Positions 11,914 through 23,849 of a DNA stretch of 64,000 bases are shown piece after piece. The translations under genes were made by a program, and so were the position numbers. The DNA lies in contig OY970834.1 in assembly GCA_963853835.1 (NCBI GenBank), forward strand, positions 42,997,257-43,061,256, given 5' to 3'. Numbering within the stretch: position 1 is the first letter of the stretch; each line of letters starts with the position of its first letter. The notes beneath the pieces are model-generated. The model was given only the letters and a program-made list of their open reading frames with translations, ran no database searches and was not told the DNA's origin. This stretch comes from Calendula officinalis (Eukaryota; Streptophyta; Magnoliopsida; Asterales; Asteraceae).

Positions 11914-12288
11914 ATGGTTTTTTTTTCCACTGCCCCACCCCCATTCATATCTTTCGGTGTCCGGAAAAAACCTAAATCATTAAAACCTCCATTTCCATTC
12001 AAGTCTTTCCCTGCTCTCTCGCAAAATGCTTTGAGGAGAACCCGTACAGGACAGACGGGGGGTGATGACGTTAATCAGTCTTCCATCTCGCTTGATCTCA
12101 ACAAAAGACCTAACCCATCTTGCTCTAATATTGGCTCGCAGTCTTCTCAAACTTCGGGTATTGGTTTATCTCAGGAAGTTAGGAACACATTGGAAATTGG
12201 AAATATGGTTGGCTTTCAAATGGAGGGTTGTGATGCGGATATCAGAAACATCATGTCCAAATTGGGTGAAGAGCAAGTTTCTCAATGA
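11914..12288 (+). pseudogene. LINE ORF1 C-terminal remnant
   Basis: The reading frame encodes the tail of a LINE ORF1 (gag-like nucleic-acid-binding) protein, including the conserved end GNMVGFQMEGCDADIRNIMS. Upstream coding-like sequence continues in another frame (11733-11975), so at least one frameshift lies near 11920-11940. The stop codon TGA (12286-12288) overlaps the ORF2 start ATG (12285-12287) in ATGA. The nucleic-acid-binding half of ORF1 is absent. Confidence 0.6.
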
Positions 12289-12725
12289 GAGTTCTCTCTC
12301 TTAACGCTAGAGGGGTGGCTTCCGAATCGAAGCTATCTTGGATTCGCAATCTGCGTTTTCTCAACAAAGTTCAATTTCTGGGTATTCAAGAATCTCATCT
12401 TCCTACCCTTCCTGATTCAAGACTGGTTCATGAAATATGGGGCAACCATAACTGTGATTTCATTTATCTACAATCCGTAGGTAAATCGGGTGGAATCTTA
12501 TCTATATGGGATCTTTGTTTTTTTAATAAGTCTGGAAGCATTTCTGAGGTGGGATTCGCAGCTGTATGGGGCGTTTGGGCGGGCACTCATTCATGTGGGT
12601 TCATAAACGTTTATGCTCCACAGTCAACCGGTGAAAAAAGAAGACTGTGGGACAAGATCGTTACTCTTCTCAATACCCTGAACCATGTCAATTGGGTTGT
12701 TTTGGGTGATTTCAACGAGGTAAGA
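12285..12725 (+). pseudogene. LINE ORF2, N-terminal endonuclease part
   Basis: This is the first part of ORF2, an apurinic/apyrimidinic-type endonuclease that nicks target DNA for target-primed reverse transcription. Visible motifs are LSLNARG, QESHLP, and VVLGDFNEVR at the end. The reading frame leaves LINE sequence just after GDFNEVR because a DNA transposon has been inserted there. The rest of ORF2 resumes near 14590. Confidence 0.75.
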
Positions 12726-13045
12726 CCGTTCGGTATGGGTCACCACCCGTTGCCGTGGTGGTGACATGGCTAGGCGATAACGGCGTGGGCGAGCGGGGAA
12801 CACCGCCCCCTTAACGGCGTGTTCAACGGTGGTGGCTTCTCGGGGGCACTGTAATGAGGGGCAACGGGGTGGAGATGCTCGTTTTCGACCGTTGGGAGGA
12901 GCGGAAGATTGTAACGGTCATATGACCGTTTGATTTAAAAAAAAATTAATTTATTTATTTTTCCCTATATATACACACAATATACAATATTTTTTACACA
13001 ACCACAACCACACAATCTCTACAATCTCTACAAACTCAATACCAA

Positions 13046-14335
13046 ATGGCTTCCAACCAAAGCTCACCCGAATCATCCCCGGTAAACCCTAACACCAACG
13101 ACCAAAGTAACCTTGGATTTGCCCACTTCGACCAATACGTTAATTTGCTCAACACAGGAACACCCATTCAACCAAATCCCCACTCCCAACAACATCAATT
13201 CCAACACCCACATTTCCAAAACCAACCATTCCAAAACCTACCATTCCAACAACCACCATTCCAACCAACTCAATTTCAAAACCCTCCATTCCAAAACCCA
13301 CCATTCCAACCAACTCAATTTCAACAAAGTCAATATCAAAGTGCACAATTCCAAAGTACACAATTCCAACAAACAGAGGCTGGCGGTAGCGGTAGCGGTA
13401 GCAAGGTAAAAAAGAAAGGAAAGGGGAAAGCCAAGGAGAAAGTTGTTGTTGATACTGACGGTCCAATGCCTTGGACGACTGAAGAAGAAGTTGCTTTGTG
13501 TAAAGCTTGGTGCACCGTCTCAAAAGACCCAAGGGATGGGAATAGCAAGAAAACGAAAGGGCTATGGGAGGCTGCCTCCAAAGTTTTTCACGATCTCATG
13601 AAGAGCCCAGTGTACAGAAACCACGACCAACTGTCTGGGAAGTGGCGTCAACTAGTCACCATTTTAACAAAGTTTAACGGTATCTACAACAAGCTTATGT
13701 CAGAAAAACGGAGCGGGATGAGTGATTTTGATGTTATGGACGCGGCAAGGCTAGAATACAGATCAGTGGTTGGTGGCCGTCATGGTTTTGAGTCAGAAAA
13801 GCAGTGGTTGGTTGTAAAAGACGACACAAAATGGTTAGCTTCAGTTACTGTACAAGAGCAACAAAAAAAAACAACAAAGACAACAACAACAACAATCAAA
13901 GCGGTCTCGTAGTTCCCACTCGGTGGATGTTTCTGATGGTCATACAAATACTTCGCGTATCGACCTTAATGCTGGTGACGACGACATACCCGATGACATA
14001 TTCGATGAAGTCGAAGAAACCCCCACTCCAACCCGACCGGTAGGAAGAGATAAGACCAAACGAGCACAACGCCATGCGGCGCAACAGGCATTGTCGAACA
14101 ATACGATGGATGAAGTGGCTAGGATGTTGGCCGAACATGGTGTGACGTCAAAAGAGAAGGTCCAGTTGAGGAAGGAGAAACGGCTGGCCGACAAGACCGC
14201 TACCGAGGGAACAATAATGCTCAATACCATCTCCATGTTGAAGCACAAAGAGGACGATTTGGATGGGGAGGATCTCGATATTTTGAGGGAAGCGAAGGCG
14301 AAGGCGAGGGCCGCTTTCCGCAATTTAGGCTGCTA
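13046..14335 (+). pseudogene. Harbinger ORF1-like Myb/NAM-associated protein, frameshifted
   Basis: The protein has a Gln/Pro/Phe-rich N-terminus made of repeats such as FQNPPFQPTQFQ, a Lys-rich nuclear-signal-like stretch, and a Myb/trihelix-like DNA-binding domain (MPWTTEEEVALCKAWCTVSK, then KTKGLWEAASKVF, GKWRQLV). The C-terminal part resembles NAM-associated domains (EKVQLRKEKRLADKTATEGT) and ends at a TAG (14334-14336) after AAFRNLGC. Plant databases often name such proteins glutathione S-transferase T3-like by mistake; they are Harbinger accessory proteins (family knowledge). The frame is broken: the first part stops at 13912, and the second part (SKRSRSSHSVDV onward) is in another frame. 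The likely cause is an indel in the A9 run at 13863-13871. Confidence 0.7.
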
Positions 14336-14463
14336 GTTTGTTTTTTTTTTCAAGTATTGTATTTTTTAATTTCTAGTATTATAATGTTTAAATTTTTAAT
14401 TTTAATGAAGTTTTTATTTATGTTTAAAATTAAATGGAAAAGAAATGATGATATGGAAAAAAA

Positions 14464-14550
14464 AGTGGTGTGGTGTGGTGTGGTGTGGTGTGGTGTGGTG
14501 TGGTTTGGTGGGTATTTCCTGAAAAAAGTGGTGTGGTGTGGTGTGGTGGG
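14464..14550 (+). repeat. GGTGT microsatellite, two blocks
   Basis: About seven GGTGT-type pentamer units lie at 14464-14502, and a second shorter block lies at about 14528-14547, after TTTCCTGAAAAAA. Both are near the right edge of the Harbinger-type insertion. Confidence 0.85.
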
Positions 14551-14589
14551 GTTGCTGAGGTGGCAGATGATGTGGCAGAAAAGTTAGCA

Positions 14590-17576
14590 GAAAAGGAACC
14601 ATTTTTTCTAATCAAGGTGCCATGGTTTTTAACGATTTTATCATCACAGCCGATTTAACTGAAGTGAAAAGTGGAGGGAGGCGTTTCACTCGTATGAGTA
14701 CTGACGGACTGAAACACAGTAAATTAGACAGATTCTTTGTCTCCAGGAACTTTCTCGCAATCTGGCCAAATCCGAATGCCATGATTCTGCCTAGATTGCA
14801 TTCCGACCACTGCCCGGTTCTATTGTCCTCGGAAGTTTTGGATTTCGGGCCTTCTTACTTCAAATTCTACAATTCTTGGATTCTTAATCCAAGCCTAGGC
14901 CCAATTGTAACCAACTCGTGGGCTATCAATCCACCGGCTTGGTTCTCGCCAATCCAATCGTTTATGTTCAAACTCAAACAGGTGAAAAATAACATTAAAA
15001 AATGGAGAGTGGAAGAAAACAAATCCCGAAACCAACAAATGGATACTTTACTGGGAAAAATGGATTCCATTGACTTGAAATCCGAAGTGGCGCCCATATC
15101 TTCCCAGGATGTGTCTGATAGAAAAGAGTGCTACTTGAAAGTTAAAGAAATGGAGAGAGTCAAAATCTTAGATATGAAACAAAAAGCACGTATCAAATGG
15201 GCAGTCGACGGAGACGAAAACTCTCGCTTTTTCCACGGTATTATAAATCATAACAGGAGAATAAATTTCATTCATGGCATCAATGACAATGGCAGTTGGA
15301 TTTCCGAACCAAAGTACATCATGGGCGCTGCTCTTAAATTTTTTTCTGATAAATTTAAAGATACCTCATCCAATCGCCCATCCTTCTCGAGCAGCAATTT
15401 CAGATCGATCTCCCGGGAACAATCACGGTTCTTGGAATCCAGTATCGAGATTGATGAAGTAAAAGCAGCCGTCTGGGCTTGCGATTCCAGCAAGGCACCG
15501 GGCCCGGATGGCTTTTCCCTTGGGTTTTTTAAATCATTTTGGGACGAAATTAAATCAGATTTATTCAATGCGGTTAAATTTTTTGAGGCAACAGGTTCTA
15601 TTGATCGCGGTTGCAATGTTTCTTTTATTGCCCTAATCCCGAAGCTTGCTGACCCCATATCCTTCGCCGATTACCGTCCGATCAGTCTTATAAACAGCTT
15701 GTATAAAGTGATATCAAAGATTTTGGCCACAAGATTGAGTTTGGTAATTGATTCAGTTATTGGTCCCGAACAATGTGCCTTCGTCAAGAACAGAAATATT
15801 CTTGACGGCCCGCTGATCATCAGTGAAGTTATTTCATGGGCCAAACACTCAAAAAGAAAATGCATGCTTATGAAGATAGACTTCGAGAAGGCGTTTGACT
15901 CAATTCTTTGGGATTTTCTGGATGAAATTTTTGCTCATATGCAATTCGGGTCAAAATGGAGACATTGGATCAAAGGGTGCCTGCACTCTAACTCTGTCTC
16001 AGTGCTAATAAACGGGGCTCCAACAACAGAATTTGTTATGGGAAGGGGTGTTCGGCAAGGGGACCCGCTTGCCCCCTTTCTTTTTATCATCGCTGCCGAA
16101 GCCCTAAACGTGGTAATGTTTGAAGCAAATAGAAAAGGCGTCTTCAATGGCATTCGACTTCCTAAATCCGGGCCGATTATAACACATATGCAATTTGCAG
16201 ACGATATTATTTTCGCTTCTGATTGGTCTTTCTCGAATGCTTACAATCTGATCAGAATATTGCGCTGCTTTCAGTTAGCTTCGGGTTTGAAAATTAATTT
16301 AAATAAAAGTTGTGTTATGGGCGTGTCTGTAGACGATTCTGATATAGACGACATGGCTAGAAAAATCCATTGTAAAGCCGGTAAGTTTCCCTTCACATAT
16401 CTCGGGATCCCTATCGGTGCCTCAATGAACCGAACGGAGAATTGGACCACACTGATAAACAAATTCAATTCAAAGCTTACCAATTGGAAGTCAAGTTCTC
16501 TATCTTTTGGCGGGAGACTTGTTTTAGTCAAAGCTGTTCTCGGTAGTCTTGGGTTGTACTTTTTCTCCATTTTTAAAGTCCCGAAGAAAATACTGAAAAA
16601 ACTAGAAAGTATTCGTTTAAATTTTTTCTGGGGATCTTCAGAAGATAAGAGGAAAATATCATGGATAGATTGGCAAACGGTTTGTTCTGACAAGCAAAAA
16701 GGTGGGCTAGGCGTGAGCAGCCTTCGTGCTCAAAACCTCGCCCTAATTGCACGATGGTTGTGGCGGTTTAAAACAGAACCTGATGCGTTATGGAAGAAAG
16801 TGATCGTCTCGTTGCATGGGCCAGATGGCGGCCTGAATAATCTAAATAAATGCGGTCGTTTTCCGGGCATTTGGAGAAATATCATCAAATGTCAGAAAGA
16901 CTATGCAAGTGTCAATCTTCCTGTTTTATCTTGGACTCAATGGAATCCCGCAGTCAACGGAGGTGATGGCCGTTGGACGTGGGCTTTGGACCAAGACGGG
17001 TTCAAGGTATCGTCTTTAAGGAATGCTTTCGATGATTTATATCTTAAGTCTAGAAGCAGTAGGAGCTTCGGGTGGTGCAATTGGGTGCCCGCAAAAGTAA
17101 ACATTTTGGCTTGGCGAATTTTCCATAAAAGGCTTCCTACTAAGCTAAACCTCCTTAAGAGAAATATTACGAGTCTTTCTCATCTTTGTCCAATGTGTGA
17201 CTTTGTTGAAGAAGACGAAGATCACTTGTTCTGTACATGCCCAATTTCAAGGAGGTTTCTTAGAGACTTATGCTCTTGGTGGAAACTTGATACTTCCTCT
17301 TTCAACTCCACTGACGACAAATTTAATTGGCTTGACAATCTAAGTATGGTTTCTTCTCGAAGTAAGGCGATTATGGGCATTTTTTACACTTTCTTTTGGG
17401 TCATTTGGACACTTAGAAACAGTAAAGTGTTCCCTGATCCCGGAAGAGTAAGGAGGGGCTGCTCGAGTGGTCATATACAAGCCTTATCTTTCTTTTGGAT
17501 CAAGAATAAAGCTAAATGTTGCAATCTAGCAAATAGGTGGTCCGATTGGTGTATTTCGCCTAATTCATGTTTCTAA
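14590..17576 (+). pseudogene. LINE ORF2, reverse transcriptase part
   Basis: The open frame continues ORF2 after the inserted element: end of the endonuclease (GGRRFTRMSTDGLKHSKLDR, SDHCPVLL), then reverse transcriptase with KAPGPDGF, KIDFEKAFDS, GVRQGDPLAPFLF and the catalytic FADD (codons near 16196-16207). The C-terminal zf-RVT region has WVPAKVNILAWRIFHKRLP and CPMC...EDHLFCTC. The frame is open for nearly 1000 codons, so apart from the insertion ORF2 is little decayed. The annotated ATG at 14622 is internal; the true N-terminus is the 12285 segment. Confidence 0.85.
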
Positions 17577-17700
17577 TGGGCATTTTTTGTTCTTTCTCGT
17601 TGTGTTTCTGTTTGTGGTTCTATTTTGTTTGTTTTTGTCTAGCTCCTTGCTAGTCGTTTTAATGTTATTTTGTTGTTGTCGTTCAAAAAAAAATGATAAT

Positions 17701-18253
17701 TAAATGATTGGAGAATGAGTTGGAAGTTGGAACTCGAGCTTGTGATGCTCATTTCAAAATTCATAGTCTGTTAATTTGATGTGACGTGGCATCTGCCAAT
17801 CAAAGAGAAAAGTAAAATTATTAACCCACTATGTATATGACACGTGGCTATGTGTTATTTCTAATAAAATACTCCGTATGTACGCAATATTATAAAAGAA
17901 AAAAAAAGATGTTTAATTATATCACAATATTTTAGGTTAAAATATAATAGATGTTTAATTATTAATTAAATAAACATGCTATTTTCATATCACAATAATT
18001 GATAAGTTTGAAATTTCATTATTTTTTAGATAAAAATTAAAATAAATAATTAGTTGAGAATGAATATTATTAAAAGTGATATTAAAAAATTGTATAGCAT
18101 ACATAAATTAATTAAGAAACTGAAAAGGACAAACGTACGGTTGTGTTTGACTGATTAGAACATAGAAGTCCTGTCTTCTTGTTGAAAAGGAGAAAAAAGT
18201 TCAAGTTGATTTTGGTCGGAACGACTCAATTCCAGCGAGTCAATCGGAAAAAA
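17701..18253. other. AT-rich intergenic region and promoter of the DSRM-like gene
   Basis: Nothing is recognised between the LINE tail and the next gene except AT-rich sequence. The last 100 bases probably contain the promoter and 5' UTR of the following gene; no clear TATA box was chosen. Confidence 0.35.
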
Positions 18254-21200
18254 ATGGGCTACCAAGGTAATCAATCTTCTATAACAACACAATTTCCCTC
18301 AATTTTAGGTTTTCCTTTTGTAAAATTTCTAACTGTAATCGATCTAACAAGTTACCTTAAACCCCACTTTTCGTTTAACAATGTCTGCGATCCGACCCGC
18401 AAACAACACTTTTTGATCTTTTTTTTTCGTTCTAATTTTGTGCATGTTTCAGTTTTTGGTAGCATATAATAATGTGTAGCTGTTTCAGTTCATTTGGTTA
18501 GTCAAAGTGTACAAATTTGACTAAACGGTGTAAAAACCCTAGAATTACAAACCAGCATCGTCTAGTTTCAAGTAATTTGTCAAAATTCACAAATTTTTCT
18601 GTTCTGTTAGCATCGAATGTATGCTTATGTGTTTAATTTTCCTAATTTCAAGAAATTTAGTTAATAATGAGCTTGATTAAAGGATATAAAGTTCAATTGT
18701 TTTGATTTGCGCTAATTTTTTAAAATATATGAAATAATATAGGGGCAATGGACATAGATTTACCAACAGAATTTGGTCCAACTGAGGAAACAGTTGAAGC
18801 ATTAATGGAGTATTTGGTTGGTCCATTGTTACCTTTAAAACATGATATTTCAAAAGATACTCCAACGGAATCACAACAAAAATCTGTCGCTAAACAGGTA
18901 AGTAATTTGTCAATTACTTTGATGAATTATTTTTATACCGTTTAAATTTAATAAAAATATTATTTTCAGGTTCATGCAGCTGCAGTACTTTACAACTATT
19001 ATCATCTTAATCAGAACCGAGAAAGTCAATTCTTGAAGTTTGACCAATTTTGTAACATGGCTATACTGTTCAAACCGAGTATAATAAATCACATGAAATA
19101 CATGACTCAATTGGGTCAGCCCGTTTTAACCGACCCTGAAAAACAGCTTTCAATAACTGAAAAAGCAGTTATGGATGCATGCGCGATATCCGAAACTTTA
19201 CTGGAAGCTTCTGATAATTTCTCAAGTACGCTAAAAGAATGGCCCGTGACAAAAGTGGCAGTTTTGTTAGTTGACTCACAGAAAGAAAACTGTTTTCTAC
19301 AGTTTAATGATGGAGTTTGGTCAGTTATAGAAAAGGATATTAGTTCTGAAGATAGTGAGGGTAAAAAGGGAAAGAAAAGATTGAGGAAATATGATGAACA
19401 AGGGGAAATTGGGTTTCAATCGATTGCTTTTTCGGCTGTGAAGGAAGTAACAGGTATAAATATTTTGCTAATTTGAAATAAATAGCAACTAGCAAAATGG
19501 GTTGGGTCGGGTCGGGCGGATAACGGGTCAAAACAGGTAATTTTACGGTACAGGATAAAGCAAAATGGCTCGGGTTGGACTAGGTTGGCCCAAAACACTT
19601 TTTGAGAAAGTTTTAATTTTTTTAGAAAATATATAATGTGTTTTAAGTATGTTTACAAAAGTTATGTTATTGTAACAATGCAATAAACTTTTTAAATAAA
19701 ATGATTTACGAGGTTGACTTGTTAGAGATATAATGTAACCAAATCAACCCGTTCATATATAATTAATTATTTTTAAAATCCAGTATCCAAATTAGAAACT
19801 GAATTTGTGTTTCTATTAGTTCGAATCCATTTCCACACCATAACTTTTAGCTCATACACAACATAGTGCAAGTTTTACAACTAATTGTACAACCATATCA
19901 AGCAATAATTGTGGTGAATGCAATAAAAATTGTGGTGTATAAATCACCCCCTTTAGTTTATGTTCATTTTGATAATTTTAACCAAACCATTATTAATGCT
20001 AATATATATATTTTTTCTTCTCTTCATTAGGAATTGGATTTGACAAGATTAAGGCTTTGGAAAGCCATTTGGTTTATTCATTAAGTCGAGCAAGAACTGC
20101 TACTCGTTTTTACATTTTGCAAAGCAGTCAATCAATCAATGAGGATAATTTGGTTCCTATTCAAGATGCTATTTCTAGGTTAGTACTAATTAGTAACTAA
20201 TTAATATATTAAATATGATTACTAAAATTCATTAATAAATATAACATTATTAATGAATATATGCAATTTTTCACTATATAACATTTTTTTACTATCATCG
20301 TGTAGCTTACAGGGCAATGTGGTAAAAAAGTGTTCTGGCAGTTGGGTAATTACTCCTGTTGTTGAATATTACTACCTTCTTCCATATGCTAACATTATAT
20401 CAAAGTGTTTCTCGAGGTAATCTAGTTTTTATATCAGTATTTAAATTTATTTAATTATTACGAAAATGTTACTTTTTTTATTTCTGTCTGTTTGTTTGTT
20501 AATTTTAACAAGTCAAGCTGAAAAAAAAAGTCAACTTGTAGCATTTTCAATTTTATTCTAGTTTAATGCAATACATATGTTGCAGAGTATCGGATAGTTC
20601 ATCAAATCAGGTAAATGCAAGCATAAATCAAGGCTCACAAAAGTCAAAACTGGAAGTTAAGTCAAAATCAGAAGTTGAAAAATTAAAAGATAAGTCAAAA
20701 TTGGAATCAAGAAGTGTGCACAGTAGTAATTCAGCTAAAGAAGAACCTTGCGACAACCTGGCTACCAAAAACAGCTTTAGTTCCAACAATAACAGTGAAT
20801 CAATCAGCAAAATGCAAGATGATGTTGTCACTTCTCGGTTGACTGAAAGTCCTGTTGACCAAAAAGTCAAAGATTGTGAAAATCTAACCACCAACAAGAT
20901 CACAACTGCTAATAATAATCATAATATAAAACCGAATATTATGAATGGATATAGCAAAGATGAATCAAACAGTTCATCAAGTGGAACAAATGTTAAAAGC
21001 AGTGATAAACCACTTAAAGTTTATCATCATGAAAAAAGAACGGTAACAAATGCTAAGAAGGTATAATTTAATTATGTTTTTTGTTTTGATTTTTTTATAC
21101 CGGTTTCACATTATTATAATGGGTAAATTACATAAATTGTCCTTGGGTATTTCGGATTCTGCGTTTTTGTCCCTAAACTTTTTTTTTCTAGGTTTTTTGT

Positions 21201-23327
21201 CACTGTGGTTATGACTTTTCATTTATTTCGTCCTTTTCCACCCAAATTGCCCAAAATACCCTTATTTTTAATGTATCTCATTTTAATATTTTTTTCTTTT
21301 TCCGCTCATCTTCTCCGGTGACTTCCGGCGGGGGGACGAGAACTAAAAATGAGATAAATTAAAAATAAGGGTATTTTGGGCAATTTAGGTGGAAAAGGAC
21401 GAAATAAATGAAAAGTCAGGACCACATGGACAAAAAACCAAGGAAGAAATTTAGGGACATAAACGCAGAATCCGAAATACCCCAGGGACAATTTATGTAC
21501 TTTACCCAATTATAACTGACATTAATTAGCTTTTGGCTATTATTAGGGTCAAAATTCGAAGATAAAGTCAACCATTGGTCAAATCAAAGATGCCGATGAA
21601 AATAAGTGTTGTTTGGTTTTAACTAATGAGGTTAAAACACTAACAGTGGATCATGTTCTTGAAAATTTTCATATGATGGTTGAAGCAAAAAGATCTGAAT
21701 TATCAGAAGCTGCACTTCGAGCTCTTTTAAATAAAAGACAGAAATTGGTATGCTTACCTAATGGGTCAAACGGGTCGGGTCGGGTCGGGTCTGTTTAGGT
21801 TGACCCAAAACACTTTTTGGGGGTTTTGCAGTGTGATCAAATAAAAGATAGTTAGCGTGTCAACTGTTAAATACGATTACAAAAACTATATTCAAATAAT
21901 TATTTATACAGTTAAACTTTTTGCAGTGTGACCAACAACGCAATATAGAAGGCGAGTTGACTTTATGTGATAAAAAGATTGAGGCAATCAGGAATGGTGG
22001 TATGCCTTTTTAATGTTTCTAATTTATATTATAAAGTATATTTTAATCAAATATTTATGTTTTTCCCCACATAAATGTGGAGTTTTTATTTGTTTTTAAT
22101 TATAAAAGGTATTGGAGATAACTTGGGTTTAAAGCTAGATGCTGTTATTGATTGTTGCAATGAGATCTGCAAACAAGATGACTTAAAAGTTCAAAACCAT
22201 ACAAATCTACCCGTCGCTAAATGCTTGCAAGTGTCGGGAAAGAACTTATCTGAGGCCCAACTCACCTTGAGAAAAGCATGTCAGGCAAGTTTAATTCTAA
22301 ACATTATGTTGGAAACGGGTCTTGTCAAAACGGGTCGGGTTGGACTGGCCTGAAACAAATTTGTGTCCAAATTATTTATTTTTGAATAAAATGATTCAGG
22401 AACTTTTATGCATTAAAATAACACATTTGGGCGACTTTCAACATGTTTGACTCGTTTTTATTTTAATTATTTTTTTATTTACCCGTTACAGTTAATTTAT
22501 TACATTACCTAGTTTGTTTTATTTATTTATTGTTTTATAATAAAAACCATAAAGAAAGTCTTCACTGGGCAGGAATTGGATGATATTTGTCTATCAAACA
22601 ATTGGACGTTGCCAACATATCGCGCAACACGTTCTGATGGTAAGATATTAAATATTGAGATAATTGCTTTTATATCCTTGTAAAATACATAAATTATTTC
22701 TATATCCTTCTCAAATTCATAAATTATCTCTATGTCCTTCTAAACTTTATAATTACCTTCATATCCTTCGAAATCTTTAAAACTCTTTTTTATGTCCAAA
22801 AACCTATTTTATTATTTATTAAATCATGATAATATCAATAATACAGGCAAATAAACTTGATTTCTAATACATAATAAACATATATATTGCATACTTTTTT
22901 GATAATTATTGATATTATAATGATTTACTAAATATTAAAATAGGTTGTTGGACATAAAAGAGAGTTTTAAAGATTTAGAAGGATATGAAAACAATTACAA
23001 TGTTTAGAAGGACATAGAGATAATTTATGAATTTAAGACGGATATAGGAATAATTTATGAGTTTTACAAGGATATAAAAGTAATTATCCCTTAAATATTT
23101 ACCTTTTGAATCACTAATTTATTTATTTATTTATTTATATAATACTCGTACATTTTTGTGTTTTAGGTGGATTTGTTGCAAACATAACTGTAAAAGGAAC
23201 TAATTTCGAGTGTTCGGGTGTGAGTGGCATACAGCCAAGTATTAATGAAGCAAGAAATTCAGCTGCAACTCACGTGATTACAAAATTGCAACAAATGGCT
23301 AATGAGCATAATACTGCTCTACTTTAG
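18254..23327 (+). CDS. Uncharacterised plant protein with C-terminal dsRNA-binding-like domain
   Basis: I assemble 11 exons: 18254-18266, 18743-18897, 18970-19453, 20031-20178, 20306-20416, 20586-21060, 21547-21747, 21927-21999, 22109-22284, 22573-22639 and 23167-23327. They sum to 2064 nt, a continuous 687-residue frame. The start in exon one gives MGYQGAMDIDLPTEFGPTEE; an ATG in exon two (18748) is the alternative. The N-terminal 250 residues form a folded region of unknown function (VHAAAVLYNYYHLNQNRESQ, AVMDACAISETLLEA). A Ser/Lys/Asn-rich, probably disordered stretch follows. The end looks like a DSRM fold: NWTLPTYRATRSDGGFVANI, ITVKGTNFECSG, and a final helix with NEARNSAATHVITKLQQM. 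dsRNA binding is inferred from that pattern. Intron nine starts with GC (22285), and two introns carry long inverted-repeat elements. Confidence 0.8.
21121..21508. mobile_element. Foldback MITE in intron six of the DSRM-like gene
   Basis: The two arms are near-complements: GGGTAAATTACATAAATTGT with GGTATTTCGGATTCTGCGTTT on the left, and AAACGCAGAATCCGAAATACC with TTTATGTACTTTACCC on the right. ATTATAA flanks both sides (7 bp clear, 9 bp with mismatches). The structure resembles the Mutator-like foldbacks elsewhere in the window. There is no coding capacity. Confidence 0.7.
22657..23090. mobile_element. Mutator-like foldback element in intron ten of the DSRM-like gene
   Basis: The element is flanked by a perfect 9-bp repeat, TTAAATATT (22648-22656 and 23091-23099). 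The arms are about 210 bp each and differ at roughly one base in ten. Each contains four repeats of a TATATCCTTNT-like unit. Almost the whole element is hairpin; the centre is a short AT-rich spacer. Confidence 0.85.
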
Positions 23328-23849
23328 TCTTTTTTTTTTTTTTTTTTAAATAATGTTGGTAGTTTTATGCATGAATTTGTTTAAGTACTCATTAGAAGAT
23401 TAAAAATCGTGTGATTGGGACACCGTGTTATATGTACAGCAATTGTGCTCTTTGCCTATTGGTTTTAAGTTTTAACTTTTAATTGATGATGATTTTCTGA
23501 TTCATAATATCTTAGTTGGTATATTAGTTTAAAAATATTGACGTGTTGTACGTTGAGATGTCAAAACTAATGAATGAATGAAAGAAGTTATTATTGATAG
23601 GTCTTAGAAACTTATGAGAAAAGAATAATAATATTAGCTGAGCTTGTGGATCAAATTCAAATGTATAAGATATGGTTAAAAAAGTAATAATTTTGTTAAT
23701 CTAAGGTAAAAAAAAAAAAAAAAAAAAAAGATAACAAAGATAGAAATATGGTAAAAACAAAAAGAAAAGGAAAAAACCTATATTTTTTATTTAGAAATTG
23801 GAAAAATAGAAAAGAATTAAGGTGGCTTGGAAATTATGTTTAAAGCAAG
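23328..23849. other. 3' flank of the DSRM-like gene
   Basis: This probably contains the 3' UTR. T-rich and A-rich homopolymers occur (23331-23347, 23708-23728). Nothing else was recognised. Confidence 0.4.

Larger units (their letters stand above)
12724..14590 (+). mobile_element. Harbinger-type element inserted in LINE ORF2
   Basis: About 1.87 kb of sequence separates the LINE motif GDFNEVR from its continuation (KGTIFSNQGAMVFNDFI on the right). It carries one gene, a Myb/trihelix-like protein typical of PIF/Harbinger ORF1, but no transposase. The edges are inferred only from the LINE reading frame, and I could not confirm terminal inverted repeats or a 3-bp duplication. A GC-rich left end and a GGTGT microsatellite near the right end are notable. 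Confidence 0.55.
11741..17691 (+). mobile_element. 5'-truncated L1-type LINE retrotransposon
   Basis: This is a plant non-LTR retrotransposon with the tail of ORF1, a full-length but interrupted ORF2 (endonuclease, reverse transcriptase, zf-RVT), and a short A-tract (17685-17693). ATGATAAT occurs before the left end (11733-11740) and after the A-tract (17693-17700) and may be the target-site duplication. At 8 bp this is weak evidence, so the left end is approximate. Most of ORF1 is missing, so the copy was truncated at its 5' end. A Harbinger-type element has inserted into the endonuclease region. Confidence 0.8.

Noticed and set aside
14357..14658. Several ORFs on both strands near 14.5 kb
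   Set aside because: They are readings of the GGTGT microsatellite and overlap mobile-element sequence.
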